From: Sphaerisporangium rubeum
GTDB lineage: Bacteria > Actinomycetota > Actinomycetes > Streptosporangiales > Streptosporangiaceae
Direction of reading: 5' to 3'
Assembly: GCF_014207705.1 (NCBI RefSeq)
Contig: NZ_JACHIU010000001.1
Coordinates: 434,001-498,000 of the forward strand
DNA length: 64,000 nucleotides
Below the pieces are notes generated by a model, which was given only the letters and a program-made list of their open reading frames with translations, was not told the DNA's origin and made no database searches. The position numbers and the translations under genes were made by a program. How positions within the stretch are numbered: the first letter of the stretch is position 1; every line of letters starts with the position of its first letter. Positions 55,405-64,000 of the stretch are shown here, in pieces.

Positions 55405-56445
55405 TCACGACCACGCGGGTGTGTCGAGGATCTTGATCACGGCGCCGGAGACGGTGACCCCCGGGCCGGTGCCGAGCATCAGCAGGTGGTCGCCGGGCCC
55501 GAGCTCCCCGGTGAGGAGCAGCCGGTCGAGGGCGAGCACCTGGTCACTGGCGCCGCAGTGGCCGATGGTGCGGCCGTGGTCCCAGGTCGAACGGGACATC
55601 GGCAGGTCGAGCGCGGCCATGCACCGCTGCTCGACGATCTCTTCCGAGTAGTTCATGAACGCCACCCGGGTGAGGTCGCGTGCCTTGACGCCGCTCTCGT
55701 CGAGCGCGCGCTCGACGACCTCCATCAGCGCGCGCTGGATCTTGAACAGTGCCGCCGTGCTCTCCCCCTGCGGCATGACCTGCTGCCGGAACTGCTCGTT
55801 CCGCGCGCCGAAGCTCATGCGGCGTCCGACGGTGACGCCGGGAGGGAACAGGGGCTCCGTGCCGCGGTGCAGTTCCTCCGCCTCGGTCACGGTCACGGTG
55901 CAGACCGACGTCAGGCGCGCGAACCCCGGCTCCTTGGTGAGCACCAGCGCGCTGGCGGCGTCACCGCCGATGTATCCCGGGCCCATCCGCCACCGGTCCA
56001 TCAGCGGGGTGCCGTAGTTGTCCGAGGCGACCAGCAGTGCGGCCTGCCTGCCGGGGACGGCGTCCAGGTAGCCCGCCGCCAGTTCGAAGGCGATGAACAT
56101 GCCGTTGCAGCCCTGCCGGATCTCGGTGGCGAGAACGTTCCCGCCGACCAGGTGACGCTGCAGGTACGCGTGCGGGGGCCAGCCGTCGGGGCCCTGGTGC
56201 CACGTCGACGCGTAGAGAAGGAGCGACAGGTCGTCCGGTGCGCGTCCGCTGCGCTTGAGCGCGCTGCGCGCGGCGTGCAACGCCATCTCGGGGGCCGGTA
56301 CGTCACCGGCCACGGCCGCTCCGGCGAGGTTGTGCAGGTCGACCTCTTCGGCCGGGTACCAGCCCTTCGCGACGGCCTTCTCGACGCTGACCGTGCGGGG
56401 GACGAAGGATCCGACGCCGCTGATGTACGTGTCCGCCAACTGCAT
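55405..56445 (-). CDS. KASIII-like acyltransferase (CerJ/ChlB3 family), His-to-Asn
   Basis: 346 residues, thiolase fold of the FabH-like acyltransferases that move aryl acyl groups from carriers to acceptors. Cys113 in IRQGCNGMF is the acylated residue. The His that pairs with it in relatives is Asn265 (VAFMNYSEE), while Asp301 in GHCGASD matches the CerJ-type acid. So acyl loading is expected but the base is altered. In the chlorothricin cluster two such proteins, ChlB3 and ChlB6, hand 6-methylsalicylate to an ACP and then to the sugar. This copy may play one of these roles; which is unclear. Confidence 0.87.
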   Translation of the reverse strand: MQLADTYISGVGSFVPRTVSVEKAVAKGWYPAEEVDLHNLAGAAVAGDVPAPEMALHAARSALKRSGRAPDDLSLLLYASTWHQGPDGWPPHAYLQRHLVGGNVLATEIRQGCNGMFIAFELAAGYLDAVPGRQAALLVASDNYGTPLMDRWRMGPGYIGGDAASALVLTKEPGFARLTSVCTVTVTEAEELHRGTEPLFPPGVTVGRRMSFGARNEQFRQQVMPQGESTAALFKIQRALMEVVERALDESGVKARDLTRVAFMNYSEEIVEQRCMAALDLPMSRSTWDHGRTIGHCGASDQVLALDRLLLTGELGPGDHLLMLGTGPGVTVSGAVIKILDTPAWS

Positions 56446-56467
56446 GACTCTTTGTCCTTGCTCGCGG

Positions 56468-56746
56468 CTAGACGAATGACGCCGGTTCGAGTTCTCTGAC
56501 CAGCTCGACGATCGTCGCCACGTCCCGGAAGTTCTCCGGGTCGAGCTTCGCGGCGGGGATCGGGACGCCGATGTCGCGGCGGAGGAAGTTCAGCAGGCGC
56601 GCCGTGCGCAGCGAGTCCAGAAGACCGGACGTCAGGAGCGGGGTCGTCTCGTCGACCTTCATGTCGGCGTCGGCCGGCACCAGGTTCTCCTGGATGAACT
56701 CGACCAGCCGATGCGTGATCTCGCCGGTGTTCCGTGCGGTCGTCAT
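56468..56746 (-). CDS. Discrete acyl carrier protein
   Basis: 92 residues with the phosphopantetheine Ser45 in LLTSGLLDSLRTA and a typical four-helix length. It lies between the two KASIII-like genes and overlaps the second by 4 bases, as does the ChlB2-type ACP concept: an intermediate parking site for the aryl acyl unit between the PKS and its final acceptor. It could also present the acyl group to an NRPS starter C domain; no direct evidence. Confidence 0.9.
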   Translation of the reverse strand: MTTARNTGEITHRLVEFIQENLVPADADMKVDETTPLLTSGLLDSLRTARLLNFLRRDIGVPIPAAKLDPENFRDVATIVELVRELEPASFV

Positions 56747-57810
56747 GCCAAGTGCCCCTCTCGTGCCGCGGGCCGTGTCACCGGAGCAGGCGCGAGGACC
56801 CGGAACGCCGCCGCGGCGACCGACGTGCCGGAACCGAACCCCACCATGAGGTAGTGGTCACCCGGCTGGAGCCCGCCGGTCGCGATGAGGTGCTCGAAGG
56901 CGATGAACTGGTCGACCGCGCCGCAGTGACCGACGCGACGGCCGTAGTCCCAGGTCGTCTGGTCGATCCCGATGCCGAGCCAGGACATCTGGCCGTCCAG
57001 GTCCTCACGGCGGCCGTGCGGGAACGCGACCCGCGTGATGTCGGCCAGCTTGATGCCGGCCTCGTCCAGGGTCCGTTCGACCTGTTCCATCATCGTCTTC
57101 TGGATCTTCAGGTGGATCCCGGTGCCCTGCTTCTTGAGCAGTCGCTGGCGGAACTCCTCGTGCCGGTCGCCGAAGCTCAGCCCGATCCCGACCGTGGCGT
57201 CCGGGGGGAACAAGGGGTAGCCGCCGTCGTTGACCGCGTCCGCCTCGGGGATCGTCGTCGCGTTGACCGACAGGAGCTCGGCCATGCCGTACTCCTTGCC
57301 GAGCAGGAGCGCGCACGCGGCGTCGCCGATCACCGCTCCGGGTGTCATCCGCCAGCGGTCCACGAGCGGGGTGCCGTGGTTGTCGGCGGACACCACCATC
57401 GCGGTCCGCCTGCCGGGGTCGGCCTGCAGGTAGCTCGCCGCCAGCTCCAGTGAGCTGATCATCCCGACGCAGCCGCTGCGGATCTCGTACGCGGGGACGT
57501 CGCCGCCGAGCAGACGCATCTGCAGGTAGTGCTGCGGCTGCCAGCCGTTCGGCCCCTGGTGCCATACCGACGGATAGAGCAGCAGGTCGAGATCGCGCGG
57601 GGAGGACTCACCCCAGCGGTCGTAGGCGTCCTGTACCGCGCGCAGCGCCATCTCCGGTGCGGGTATGTCGCCGGCGACCGCCGCGCCGATCTGCTGGAAC
57701 CGCTCGATCTCGTCGGCCGGGTACAGGCCGTCCCTGGCCGCCTGCTCGACGGTCACGGTGTCAGGCACGAAGGTGCCGAGACTCCTGACGAACATATTGG
57801 ATGTACGCAC
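56743..57810 (-). CDS. KASIII-like acyltransferase (CerJ/ChlB6 family)
   Basis: 355 residues, paralogue of the other KASIII-like protein. It has a full Cys114 (IRSGCVGM), His265 (VAFPHGRRE), Asp300 (GHCGAVD) set; the His-to-Asp distance of 35 equals that reported for CerJ (His295, Asp330), which replaces the His-Asn of condensing FabH and marks acyltransferases. The GTG start at 57810 has AGGGGA close upstream; ATG 57795 is an alternative. First gene of the reverse operon with ACP, second KASIII and PKS. The acceptor may be a sugar, the Ser or chlorothreonine hydroxyl of the peptide, or an amine; unknown. Confidence 0.88.
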   Translation of the reverse strand: MRTSNMFVRSLGTFVPDTVTVEQAARDGLYPADEIERFQQIGAAVAGDIPAPEMALRAVQDAYDRWGESSPRDLDLLLYPSVWHQGPNGWQPQHYLQMRLLGGDVPAYEIRSGCVGMISSLELAASYLQADPGRRTAMVVSADNHGTPLVDRWRMTPGAVIGDAACALLLGKEYGMAELLSVNATTIPEADAVNDGGYPLFPPDATVGIGLSFGDRHEEFRQRLLKKQGTGIHLKIQKTMMEQVERTLDEAGIKLADITRVAFPHGRREDLDGQMSWLGIGIDQTTWDYGRRVGHCGAVDQFIAFEHLIATGGLQPGDHYLMVGFGSGTSVAAAAFRVLAPAPVTRPAAREGHLA

Positions 57811-58398
57811 AAGTCCCCTAATTCATCGACGATCGCCACACCTGGCGGCAGGGCGAGGAAAGTCACCGCCGAATCGGCGGGACACCAAGGAGAACGGCGT
57901 CCACGAGGGCGCCGGCGGTATTTCAGGCTGCTGCGGCGACGGCAGGCCGGGGGGACGTCCGTATCGTGCGTTCACCCGGAGCACCCGCGGAACGCGGGAA
58001 CGCTATTTCCTATCGCGAAACCAGGTAAATCGCGGTACGGTATGCCGGCAGGCTCGCGACCGGCCGGTGAGAATTATCGTGAATACGGAACCGACGGTCA
58101 GGCGCCGTTCATCCGGTGGTTCCGCGAGCCGCCGAAGTGCTTGAACCAGGTGCCGTCACGAGTTCCTCTCCTCATGGGCCGTCGGACACAGGCAAGGATA
58201 GGGCCGACCCCCTGGTAAAGCAATATGAGCGTCCGCAATCTGAAACCATGTCATTCCGTGATCGGAGCCCGGCGGAACGTGCTGAGTTTTGAAATGAACG
58301 TTTCCGCTCCGAGCTGCGGTTTCTCCGTCCCGAGGGTTCCGGGATGTGTTTCAGCGCCGCTCCGGAGAGCAGGCGATTCAGGACGGTCCGGTCCGGCC
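57811..58398. promoter_or_regulatory. Non-coding region before the PKS operon
   Basis: About 590 bases. It should hold the promoter for the reverse KASIII/ACP/PKS operon near 57811-57900. Several short open frames exist but none has codon bias, start signal or motif. It becomes AT-richer around 58210-58300 (AAAGCAATATGAGCG). I found no operator with confidence. Confidence 0.4.
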
Positions 58399-58431
58399 GT
58401 TGCCGGTCCGTGCGGCGCACGGACCGGCAAC
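58399..58431 (-). terminator. Intrinsic terminator after the esterase gene
   Basis: A perfect 15-bp stem (GTTGCCGGTCCGTGC, loop GGC, and its complement), 35-67 bases beyond the esterase stop on the reverse strand. A second dyad (58434-58453) lies between it and the stop. Confidence 0.82.
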
Positions 58432-58433
58432 CC

Positions 58434-58453
58434 GCCGGCACATATGTGCCGGC
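58434..58453. repeat. Perfect 20-bp palindrome
   Basis: GCCGGCACATATGTGCCGGC reads the same on both strands without a loop, with NdeI-like centre CATATG. It lies 13 bases after the esterase stop and directly next to the 15-bp hairpin. It may be a second terminator stem or a protein-binding site; its loopless symmetry favours the latter slightly. Confidence 0.7.
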
Positions 58454-58465
58454 TCAGTCGGACAT

Positions 58466-59770
58466 TCAGCTACAGACGATTCCATTGAGCTTGAACTGGG
58501 ACGGCGTGACGCTCGTGCCGTTGGCCTGGAAGCTGAAGCTGGCGGCGGACCCCGGGCCGATATAGGAGTTGTAACCGGCGTCGACCGCGGTCACCTTGGT
58601 GCCGGACTGGGTCACTGTGGCGTTCCACCCGGCCGTGACCGACTGGCTGCCTGGCCAGTTCCAGTTCACCATCCAGCGGTCGACGGGGGTCGTGCCGGTG
58701 TTCGTGATGGTCACGCTGCCCTGGAAGGCGCCGCTCCAGGGGGTCGGCGAGTAGGCGACCGAGCACGAGGTCCCCATCTTGAGCCCGCCGCGTATCCACT
58801 TCTCGAAGGTGTCCCAGGTCGGGTTCGGCGAGCCGCTCGTGGTGGTTCCGTAGCAGTTCTGCGTGGTGTAGGTGGTCTGGCCGCCGAAGTGCGCGGGGTC
58901 CATGATGTAGGCACGGCCGTGGTCCGCGCCGGGGACCGAGATGAACGTCGCGTTGCCGCACATCGCCATGATCTTGTTGTACAGCAGGACGCTCTGTCCG
59001 TGCGGCACCAGGAAGTCGGCCTGACCGTGCAGGAACATCAACGGCGGGTCGTTGGCGTCGACGTACGTCAGCGGACTGGCCGCGGCCACCTGCGTGGGAC
59101 ACGTCTGGATGGGGCAGCCCACCAGGAGCGACTCGGGGGAGGCCGGGGAGTTGTGGTCGAGCCCGCCGGTCGGCAGGTTCTGCGCGTTCATCTGGATGAA
59201 GTCGGTAGGCGCGTACAACGCGAGGCCCGTCTGCAGCGAGCTGGAGACGCCGGTCGTGCCGATCGTCCCCTCCAGCGACGACACACCGCCGCTGAAGAGC
59301 GCCATCTCCGTCAGCCAGCCACCTGAGGAGTCACCCATCATGGCGAACCGGTTGGGGTCGAGCTGGTAGGTGGCCGCGTTGGCGCGCAGATAGCGGATGG
59401 CCGCCTTGATGTCGTGCACCTGCGCCGGGAAGATCGCCTGGCTGCTGGACCGTACGCTGACCCCGGCCACCGCGAACCCCCGGGGGTTGAACTCGGCCGC
59501 GATCGCCGCCGCCCCCGACCTGCCGTTGTCGCTCGACCAGGCCGAGCCGCTGTGCCAGATCAGCAGCGGCCGCGGCGTGATGCCGACGCCGGCGTCCGGC
59601 AGGTAGAGGTCCAGCAGGTGACCGTTGGTCCCGGCCGGGTTCGCCGGCGCGTAGGCGATGTTGCTGATCACCGCCGCGTGCGCCGCCTGCGGGGTGAGTG
59701 ACACGCCGATGGCGGCCAGCATGGTCAAGACCATGCCGACCATCGCGGACGTGCGGATACGAACTTGCAT
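58466..59770 (-). CDS. Secreted esterase with CBM2 cellulose-binding module
   Basis: 434 residues from ATG 59770. The signal peptide MQVRIRTSAMVGMVLTMLAA ends at QAAHAA. The alpha/beta-hydrolase domain has the oxyanion motif PLLIWHSGSAW, nucleophile Ser in GDSSGG, and acid/His in HGQADFLVPHG and VPGADHG, like xylan and feruloyl esterases of the polyhydroxybutyrate-depolymerase/BD-FAE type. The C-terminal ~100 residues (CSVAYSPTPWSGAFQGSVTI onward) are a CBM2 with its Trp residues (WMVNWNWPGSQ). It would de-esterify plant cell wall polymers outside the cell. It is separate from the metabolite genes by terminators on the left; the upstream gap is divergent. Confidence 0.87.
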   Translation of the reverse strand: MQVRIRTSAMVGMVLTMLAAIGVSLTPQAAHAAVISNIAYAPANPAGTNGHLLDLYLPDAGVGITPRPLLIWHSGSAWSSDNGRSGAAAIAAEFNPRGFAVAGVSVRSSSQAIFPAQVHDIKAAIRYLRANAATYQLDPNRFAMMGDSSGGWLTEMALFSGGVSSLEGTIGTTGVSSSLQTGLALYAPTDFIQMNAQNLPTGGLDHNSPASPESLLVGCPIQTCPTQVAAASPLTYVDANDPPLMFLHGQADFLVPHGQSVLLYNKIMAMCGNATFISVPGADHGRAYIMDPAHFGGQTTYTTQNCYGTTTSGSPNPTWDTFEKWIRGGLKMGTSCSVAYSPTPWSGAFQGSVTITNTGTTPVDRWMVNWNWPGSQSVTAGWNATVTQSGTKVTAVDAGYNSYIGPGSAASFSFQANGTSVTPSQFKLNGIVCS

Positions 59771-60225
59771 GGTTGCGCCTCCGGTGTTCGGATTGATCGC
59801 CGCTTTCGAGATGGCCGTCCAGATCTCCCCGCTCACGGGGTAGCCGCGATCAGCGCGCACGGACGCAACACCTATGAGTAGGCACGTCCCGTTCGAGTCC
59901 TGGCCTCGCATCGATATGGGCGAGGCGACGATATGACACGACGCCACCATGGTCAAAGCAATTCGCCGGATCGTTCCATTCCTGATGACATCTCACGTCG
60001 CCGAACAGGAAATCAGTACTTATCTGACGTCGAAAGGGGACAGAGATGCGAAGAAACGTCCAGACCATCCGTCGGCCGACGATGCGCAACAATCATCCGC
60101 GGAACATGCGCCACCCTCATGAAGTCCCGTGAAAGTTTCACACTCCGGCAATAGATGACACTCCATCCTGGCACACGGTAAGTGATATCTTGACCGTCGG
60201 AATCCGCCCAGTAACAGGAGGATTG
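59771..60225. promoter_or_regulatory. Divergent non-coding region, esterase / small secreted peptide
   Basis: About 450 bases of less GC-rich DNA between divergent genes. Promoters for both must lie here. Upstream of the small peptide, TTGACC (60190) sits too close to the start to be a -35. A short frame 60046-60132 with a good AGGGGA is discussed as rejected. No LacI-type dyad like those at 51.1 and 60.7 kb is present. Confidence 0.45.
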
Positions 60226-60450
60226 ATGCGCAAAGCACGCGCTCTTCTCATGTCGGCCGTTCTGGCCACAGGAATGACGTTATCCATCGGCACTGCCCCC
60301 GCGCACGCCGGCACCGAGACCCTGCAGGGTATCTACCAGCAGTACAACGACTGCGAGCGCGTCGGCGGCTACGGCGACGACCAGGGTTGGTGGTCCGGCT
60401 ATCGCTGCGAGTTCAAGAGCCAGTACTACTACTACTTCCTCTACGCCTGA
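60226..60450 (+). CDS. Small secreted protein, Tyr-rich, two cysteines
   Basis: 74 residues with AGGAGG four bases before ATG 60226. Signal peptide: MRKAR, hydrophobic ALLMSAVLATGMTLSIG, cut after APAHA. The mature ~46 residues hold two Cys (DCERVGG and YRCEFKS) about 20 residues apart, likely a disulfide, and end in the Tyr-rich QYYYYFLYA. I do not recognise a family beyond small exported actinobacterial peptides. Codon 19 is TTA (60280-60282), suggesting late, bldA-type expression. A hairpin follows the stop. Confidence 0.75.
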   Translation: MRKARALLMSAVLATGMTLSIGTAPAHAGTETLQGIYQQYNDCERVGGYGDDQGWWSGYRCEFKSQYYYYFLYA

Positions 60451-60465
60451 CGATGTGAACCACCG

Positions 60466-60498
60466 CGCTCCAGGCTCGACACATGCGGGCCTGGAGCG
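60466..60498 (+). terminator. Probable terminator after the small secreted protein
   Basis: 10-bp stem CGCTCCAGGC / GCCTGGAGCG with a 13-base loop, 16 bases after the stop codon. Moderate strength, no T-tract. Confidence 0.55.
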
Positions 60499-60748
60499 GC
60501 GCGTGACGTGGCCGCCGGACCCCTGTCCTCGCCGCCGCTCTCGCCGGTCTCCTCGCGAAGACCTGAAATTTTCACCTCCACGAGCATCGCGTGACGGCCG
60601 TCTTCCGGCGAACCTCCAGGCAAGGACCCGTCCGCCGCGACAGCCAGGCCAGCGGGGACGTCACTTCGTTGACGCTGGACCTGACCGTCGGATGTACTCC
60701 GACGACAACCACCGCAGGAGCAGGTCAGGTGAATGGAAATCTCCGATG

Positions 60749-60762
60749 TTAGCGGTAACAAG
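60749..60762. promoter_or_regulatory. LacI-family operator-like dyad (distal) before GH27 gene
   Basis: TGTTAGCGGTAACA: 5-base perfect arms (TGTTA/TAACA) around GCGG. Differs from the site before the GH39-like gene by one base. Confidence 0.68.
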
Positions 60763-60866
60763 CTCAGAGGTCGCTCATTTCCCGGATGCGGCCAAGAGCA
60801 AGGTTGTCACCTGCTACCTGCGCGATGACCTCTCGTTGATCTCTGGACCACCTCCTGATGGTCACA

Positions 60867-62640
<1,774 letters not shown>

Positions 62641-62676
62641 CCCCCCGGGTAACACTCCCTGACCGGACGCGACCCA

Positions 62677-62708
62677 GGCTCGGCTACGCCGTCCGGCGTA
62701 GCCGAGCC
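62677..62708. terminator. Bidirectional terminator between GH27 and TetR genes
   Basis: Perfect 14-bp stem (GGCTCGGCTACGCC, loop GTCC, and its complement) 38-69 bases past the GH27 stop and before the convergent TetR gene end. Confidence 0.85.
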
Positions 62709-62804
62709 CCACCGGACGAGCAGGCCACCGGACACCCGAGGCGCACGACCACCGCGACGCGGCGGTCCCGGCCTCCACGCTGGAGCCGGCCGGTGCCTCT
62801 GACC

Positions 62805-63431
62805 TCAACTCAGCAGTTCGCGGGCCAGCACTCCGCTCCACCACCGCTCGACCTGATCCGGTGACCAGCCGCGTTCGACGGTGAGAGTGGTGTAGACGTC
62901 GATGTTGCAGATGGCCGCGTAGACATCGACGGCGGCCGGTATGTCGAGGCCGTGGCGCAGAACCCCGGCGGGCCACGACGAGAAGACCAGCACACGGGTC
63001 TCGTCCCCTCGTGCGCGACCGTCACGGTACGCCGCCGCCAGCTCAGGCTCGGTACGAGCCGCCTCACGGACCAGCGCGATGACGTCGCCGGCGCGCTCGA
63101 ACAGTCGCCGATCGTAGCCGGCCATCGCCGCGAGCTGCCGTTCGGGGACCGCCGCCGAGGCCTCCAGTTCCTCCGCCATCCGCGGCACGTCCGCCGACAG
63201 GTCCGCCGCGTCCGCCAGAGCCTGGGTGAGCCCCGCCTTGTTCCCGTACGCCGAGTAGACCGTCGGCACCGACACCCCGGCCTCCCGCGCCACGTCCCGG
63301 ACAGTGGTCGCCGTCCACCCCCGCACCACGAACAGCCGCCGTGCGGCATCGGCGATCTGCGCACGCGTCTCCCGTGCCTGCGCCGACCGCCGCAGGGAGT
63401 CGTACCGCCGCCGATCCTTCTCCGTATTCAT
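62805..63431 (-). CDS. TetR-family transcriptional regulator
   Basis: 208 residues from ATG 63431 with AAGGGG just upstream; sequence before it is not TetR-like. N-terminal HTH: QIADAARRLFVVRGWTATTV then VAREAGVSVPTVYSAYGNKA, typical of TetR repressors. The ligand domain is generic. The gene is divergent from a membrane protein with only 38 bases between starts, so it probably represses that gene and itself. No link to the antibiotic genes is evident. Confidence 0.92.
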   Translation of the reverse strand: MNTEKDRRRYDSLRRSAQARETRAQIADAARRLFVVRGWTATTVRDVAREAGVSVPTVYSAYGNKAGLTQALADAADLSADVPRMAEELEASAAVPERQLAAMAGYDRRLFERAGDVIALVREAARTEPELAAAYRDGRARGDETRVLVFSSWPAGVLRHGLDIPAAVDVYAAICNIDVYTTLTVERGWSPDQVERWWSGVLARELLS

Positions 63432-63469
63432 GATCCCCTTATTGGTTTTACACTGCTTATAATGAATAC
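63424..63469. promoter_or_regulatory. Divergent promoter with inverted repeat
   Basis: GTATTCAT (63424-63431) and ATGAATAC (63462-63469) are perfect inverted 8-mers at both edges of the gap. TATAAT at 63458-63463 is an ideal -10 only six bases before ATG 63470, with no ribosome site, which implies a leaderless transcript. A TetR dimer site in this AT-rich gap is likely. Confidence 0.55.
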
Positions 63470-64000
63470 ATGCCAAGTCAACTCACCGGCCGTCTCGGCT
63501 TCTCCGCGATCACCGGCCTGGCCGCCATCGGCTTCGCCGTCACGATCGTCTCGGCCAACCTGATCCTGGTCCCCGGTGGCCTCCCCCTCACCGGCGCCGA
63601 CATCGGCCGTGCCGAGGCGTTCTTCGCCACAGAGAACGGCATCGTGGCCGTCGCCTCGGCACTCACCCCTGCCGCCTGGCTCCTGGCCACTCTGTTCGGC
63701 GCCGGCGCGGTGACGGCCCTGAGGCGTTCGGAACGCGACCGAGGCGAAGCCTGGTCCCTGATCGGCTTCACCGGCCTGGCCCTGCAGAACGCCACCTTCG
63801 CCGCCGTCACCGCGACCCGCCTCGCCATGTCGTCGGCCACCGCCGACGACATCCCCGCGCCGAGCGGCCTCTGGCCCCTGCACGACGCGCTCTTCACCCT
63901 CAACGGCACCTTCCTGGCCCTGGCCCTGATCGGCCTGTCCATCGCCGGCCTGCGCGCCGGCCTCATCCGCCGCTGGCACGGCGCGACCGGCCTGGCCTCG
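63470..64000 (+). CDS. Hypothetical integral membrane protein (truncated by window end)
   Basis: 177 codons open to the end of the window. Hydrophobic stretches include FSAITGLAAIGFAVTIVSAN, ALTPAAWLLATLFGAGAVTA, SLIGFTGLALQNATFAAVTA and LNGTFLALALIGLSIAGL, so at least four membrane spans. I do not recognise the family with confidence. It is divergent from the TetR gene and likely its target, perhaps a stress or drug-related membrane protein. Start chosen by the adjacent -10 and by hydrophobic topology. Confidence 0.7.
   Translation, partial: MPSQLTGRLGFSAITGLAAIGFAVTIVSANLILVPGGLPLTGADIGRAEAFFATENGIVAVASALTPAAWLLATLFGAGAVTALRRSERDRGEAWSLIGFTGLALQNATFAAVTATRLAMSSATADDIPAPSGLWPLHDALFTLNGTFLALALIGLSIAGLRAGLIRRWHGATGLAS

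Noticed and set aside
60046..60132. 28-residue frame with a good AGGGGA site
   Set aside because: Basic, His/Asn/Arg-rich, no signal or family, and no codon bias; kept only as a possibility.

Overview
The window is very GC-rich DNA with GTG starts, short or overlapping gene junctions and rare TTA codons, as expected of a filamentous actinobacterium; genus cannot be settled from the sequence. It is dominated by a large nonribosomal peptide (NRPS) gene cluster (about 0.5-49.0 kb), followed by an orsellinate-type polyketide block and secreted carbohydrate-active enzymes.

Layout. (1) 0.5-3.2 kb: an atypical LuxR-type response regulator, a FhuF-type Fe-S reductase and a class I aminotransferase in overlapping order, then a DinB/DUF664 protein. 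(2) 4.2-30.4 kb, one likely operon: stand-alone Thr adenylation domain, free carrier protein, SyrB2-like non-heme iron halogenase, SyrC-like aminoacyl shuttle with Cys nucleophile, type II thioesterase, four NRPS proteins [C-PCP-C-A(Ser)-PCP-C | A-PCP-C | A-PCP-C | A-PCP-TE], an MppP-like arginine oxidase/hydroxylase, a P450, two MFS exporters and a PhyH-type hydroxylase; it ends at a strong hairpin shared with a reverse-strand A-PCP NRPS. (3) 33.2-49.0 kb, second forward operon: A-PCP-TE NRPS, a second SyrB2-family protein with an altered metal site (His-Gln-Val), a proline-4-hydroxylase-like oxygenase, a haem-oxygenase-like di-iron oxidase, a membrane desaturase-like enzyme, a PhzF-like isomerase, an antiporter, a Cys-nucleophile thioesterase, capreomycidine synthase, a C-A-PCP-E NRPS for a cationic amino acid, and a luciferase-like monooxygenase. 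(4) 49.2-51.0 kb: reverse GH39-like glycosidase with ricin-type lectin. (5) 51.5-57.8 kb reverse: iterative type I PKS (KS-AT-DH/TH-ACP, no KR), two KASIII-like acyltransferases and an ACP, matching the chlorothricin ChlB1/B2/B3/B6 logic. (6) 58.5-64 kb: secreted esterase-CBM2, small secreted peptide, GH27 alpha-galactosidase-lectin, TetR regulator and a truncated membrane protein.

How it fits together (inference). The cationic residue, probably capreomycidine, would be loaded on the C-A-PCP-E protein and passed to the N-terminal C domain of the first four-protein NRPS. The A-less carrier behind that C domain would be charged in trans with 4-chlorothreonine made by the A/PCP/halogenase/shuttle set. 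Ser and three further residues follow, with release by the terminal TE. The A-PCP-TE and its oxygenases look like a separate line making a free, heavily oxidised amino acid. Whether the orsellinate-type unit decorates the peptide is open, because a glycosidase gene and two terminators separate the two blocks. I could not match the whole combination to a known product. No MbtH-like gene, tRNA, rRNA, CRISPR array or insertion sequence was seen.
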